Part shown: in pieces, positions 62,340 to 64,000 of the stretch
Layout of the letters: each line of letters opens with the position of its first letter
Numbering within the stretch: the first letter of the stretch is position 1
NCBI RefSeq assembly: GCF_000020145.1
Contig: NC_010644.1
Coordinates: 62,001-126,000 of the forward strand
Direction of reading: 5' to 3'
Source: Elusimicrobium minutum Pei191
Lineage (GTDB): Bacteria > Elusimicrobiota > Elusimicrobia > Elusimicrobiales > Elusimicrobiaceae
Length of the DNA stretch: 64,000 bases
Notes under the pieces: generated by a model
The model's input: the letters and a program-made list of their open reading frames with translations, nothing else
Database searches by the model: none
What the model was told of the DNA's origin: nothing
Made by a program: the position numbers and the translations under genes

Positions 62340-63119
62340 ATGGAAAAGAAAAAGACTTTTGACGTAATTAAACATAAGGGGGCTATGGCTGTTCCGTCCC
62401 TTTTTACAATAGGTAATTTGGCTTGCGGCTTTTTCTCTATTTTGTCCTCATTCGGCGGCAATTTTTACAGAGCCGGCTGGCTTATTTTTTTAGGAATGGT
62501 TTTAGACGCTTTTGACGGAAGAGTGGCAAGGATGCTTCACGCCGAAAGCGAATTTGGCGTGGAAATGGATTCTTTGGCGGATATTATTTCCTTCTGCGCG
62601 GCGCCCGCTTTCCTTATTTATAATATGACGCTTAAAGATTACGGCGGAATAGGCACCTGCATTGCTTTTATATTTCTTTTGTGCGGAGCTTTAAGGCTTG
62701 CTAAGTTTAACGCTATGGCGCACGCGGGAACAGGTTCTAAAAAACATTTTTCGGGACTGCCAACCCCAGCGGCCGCCGCTATAATCGCCGCTTTTGCGGT
62801 TTCTTATATGGTATTTTTAGATTTGGGAAAAGGGCAGAATATTCCGTTTTTAAACATGATTCTTCCGTATATTTATAATTTTATGGCGTTGATAGTTATA
62901 GCGCTGTCTGTTTTGATGGTTTCAAATATACCTTACGCCGCTTTTAAAGATAAAAAAGAAAGAAAGAAGCGAGGCGTCGGTTTTATAATATTTATAGCCT
63001 TGCTTGTTTTCTTTACTTTTAAATATCCTCAAAATGTTATTTTTATTGTTTTCAGTTTGTATGTTTTTATGGGGATTTTTGCTCTTTTATTTAAAGCTTT
63101 TAAAAATTTAAAAGACTAA
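62340..63119 (+). CDS. pssA: CDP-diacylglycerol-serine O-phosphatidyltransferase
   Basis: 259 residues from the ATG at 62340, behind GGCGGAA. The CDP-alcohol transferase motif DGRVAR-x8-G-x3-D-x3-D is complete (about residues 59-83). It has about eight membrane segments. It makes phosphatidylserine, the substrate of the preceding gene product. Confidence 0.94.
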   Translation: MEKKKTFDVIKHKGAMAVPSLFTIGNLACGFFSILSSFGGNFYRAGWLIFLGMVLDAFDGRVARMLHAESEFGVEMDSLADIISFCAAPAFLIYNMTLKDYGGIGTCIAFIFLLCGALRLAKFNAMAHAGTGSKKHFSGLPTPAAAAIIAAFAVSYMVFLDLGKGQNIPFLNMILPYIYNFMALIVIALSVLMVSNIPYAAFKDKKERKKRGVGFIIFIALLVFFTFKYPQNVIFIVFSLYVFMGIFALLFKAFKNLKD

Positions 63120-63141
63120 AATAATAAAATTTACAATGAAG

Positions 63142-63171
63142 AAAAACCCCGGGTTTTTACCCGGGGTTTTT
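63142..63171. terminator. Bidirectional intrinsic terminator
   Basis: AAAAACCCCGGG, TTTTTA, CCCGGGGTTTTT between pssA and the metallophosphatase. Confidence 0.9.
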
Positions 63172-63176
63172 AAATC

Positions 63177-63953
63177 TTAAGACACGGTATAAACTTCAAT
63201 ATTTTTTTCATGTATTTTTAAATATTGTATCGAGCGGTGCAGGCCTATATCAGTAGCGATAATATTTTTATCGGGGTTTACCACAACCTCATCAACCATT
63301 GTGTGTCCCACAACCTGGCGTACCGGGCTTCTGGGAAAAGAAAGGTACAAATCCTCCAAGTCTTCCCAAAATATACCGCCGTATTTATCTCTTCCTCCGC
63401 GGGAAATGCTTATGTTAAATATGGGATGTTTAAAAAAAGAGTGTTTAACGCAGTTTGTAAAAATATTGTTTATTAAAGAAGCTACTTTGGCTTCCGTAAG
63501 CGAACCAAGTTGCATTTTTAATATATTAAGAAGCTTGTCGCACGCGCCGGCATGTGTAAATAAAAGGCCGCGCTGGTGGTATGCGGCTTTGTATTTGCCG
63601 CTGTAAATACCTTCAATAAGTTTTTTCTGGTATTTTTGGGCCGTTTCTTTAGACATTTCTGATATAAAAAAATTGCCCATTATAATTTCAAGTTCGTGAT
63701 TTCCGATAAGCCTTACAAATTCGCCGCCGGCCTCAGAAGCTTGTTTTTGCAGTTTGTCCGCCAATAAGTCAGTTTTTTCGGACTGCGGGCCGCGGTCAAT
63801 CAAATCGCCCATTTGCACGAATATGCTGTTGCCGCCTTTCCAGTTTAATTTGCTGTCCGCAAGTTCGGCCGCCTGGAGCATTATGGTAAACTCATCATAA
63901 TGTCCGTGAACGTCACCTAGAACAAAAACGTCTTTTTTGGGGGGAGTTGTCAT
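63177..63953 (-). CDS. Calcineurin-like metallophosphatase
   Basis: 258 residues. GDVHGHYDEF, GDLIDRGP, GNHELEI, LFTHAG and GHTMVDEV are the metal and catalytic motifs of PPP-family Ser/Thr phosphatases and symmetrical Ap4A hydrolases. It lacks a signal peptide. The substrate (phosphoprotein or dinucleotide) cannot be decided. It is convergent with pssA and runs to near the window edge. Confidence 0.9.
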   Translation of the reverse strand: MTTPPKKDVFVLGDVHGHYDEFTIMLQAAELADSKLNWKGGNSIFVQMGDLIDRGPQSEKTDLLADKLQKQASEAGGEFVRLIGNHELEIIMGNFFISEMSKETAQKYQKKLIEGIYSGKYKAAYHQRGLLFTHAGACDKLLNILKMQLGSLTEAKVASLINNIFTNCVKHSFFKHPIFNISISRGGRDKYGGIFWEDLEDLYLSFPRSPVRQVVGHTMVDEVVVNPDKNIIATDIGLHRSIQYLKIHEKNIEVYTVS

Positions 63954-64000
63954 AACATACTCTTTTTAATTTTACTAGAAATAGATTAGCATATTTTAAA

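Noticed and set aside
1-64000. CRISPR array, insertion sequence, prophage or integrase
   Set aside because: I saw no regularly spaced repeats, transposase, integrase or phage structural gene on either strand.

Overview
The window is a 64 kb piece of an AT-rich, diderm bacterial chromosome. Gram-negative envelope genes (BamA, a Skp-like chaperone, LpxD, LpxC, FabZ, LpxA, LpxI, LptF and LptG), four scattered type IV pilin-like genes with nearly identical N-termini, a PilT locus and a SprA/Sov-like giant outer-membrane protein together suggest a member of the Elusimicrobiota close to Elusimicrobium. That placement rests on gene content and recalled family knowledge, not on a search. I saw no insertion sequence, prophage, CRISPR array or rRNA operon. 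Almost everything is chromosomal core with a thin layer of lineage-specific exported proteins.

Layout. 1-8.2 kb: a 5'-truncated hemW, a CofE-like ligase, two pilin-like genes, lysS, mazG, an exported VCBS-like protein, thyX and glgC. 8.2-14.6 kb: phoH-ybeY, gatC-gatA-nudix, two transporters and rpmB. 14.7-22.6 kb: one co-directional outer-membrane and lipid A block, bamA-skp-lpxD-lpxC-fabZ-lpxA-lpxI-orf. 22.7-27.2 kb (minus strand): gltX, a GYF-domain membrane protein and pilT, with pilT broken by a one-base frameshift. 27.3-36.1 kb: a membrane metallophosphoesterase, a GH3 hexosaminidase, a DedA protein, a receiver-GGDEF protein, mnmA, rplU-rpmA and obgE. 36.1-42.2 kb is the most lineage-specific part: two pilin-like genes, tRNA-Val, an exported ankyrin-like protein, an orphan ATP-grasp-like protein, msrC, and a tandem pair of exported degenerate trypsin-like proteins. 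42.3-46.1 kb: hrcA-grpE-dnaK with a divergent CIRCE operator and a long inverted repeat before dnaK. 46.1-51 kb: tatD, a lipoprotein, a dGTPase, coaD, guaD, mscL and comF. 51-58.5 kb: the 1752-residue SprA-like protein, divergent from lptF-lptG. 58.6-64 kb: a CheY-like regulator, a phosphohexomutase, tmRNA, a NYN nuclease, tRNA-Leu, psd-pssA and a metallophosphatase.

Working together: the bam/lpx block makes the first steps of lipid A and inserts outer-membrane proteins, LptFG exports LPS, and psd/pssA make phosphatidylethanolamine. The pilin genes and pilT belong to a type IV pilus system whose assembly genes lie elsewhere. Convergent genes are usually separated by one symmetrical hairpin with A and T tracts that can terminate both strands.

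Two promoter themes recur. One is an extended -10 of the form TTTGn-TAnnnT (tRNA genes, rpmB, lysS, rplU, lptF). The other is a -10 box lying about 6 nt upstream of the ATG with no Shine-Dalgarno sequence, which predicts leaderless mRNAs for roughly ten genes.
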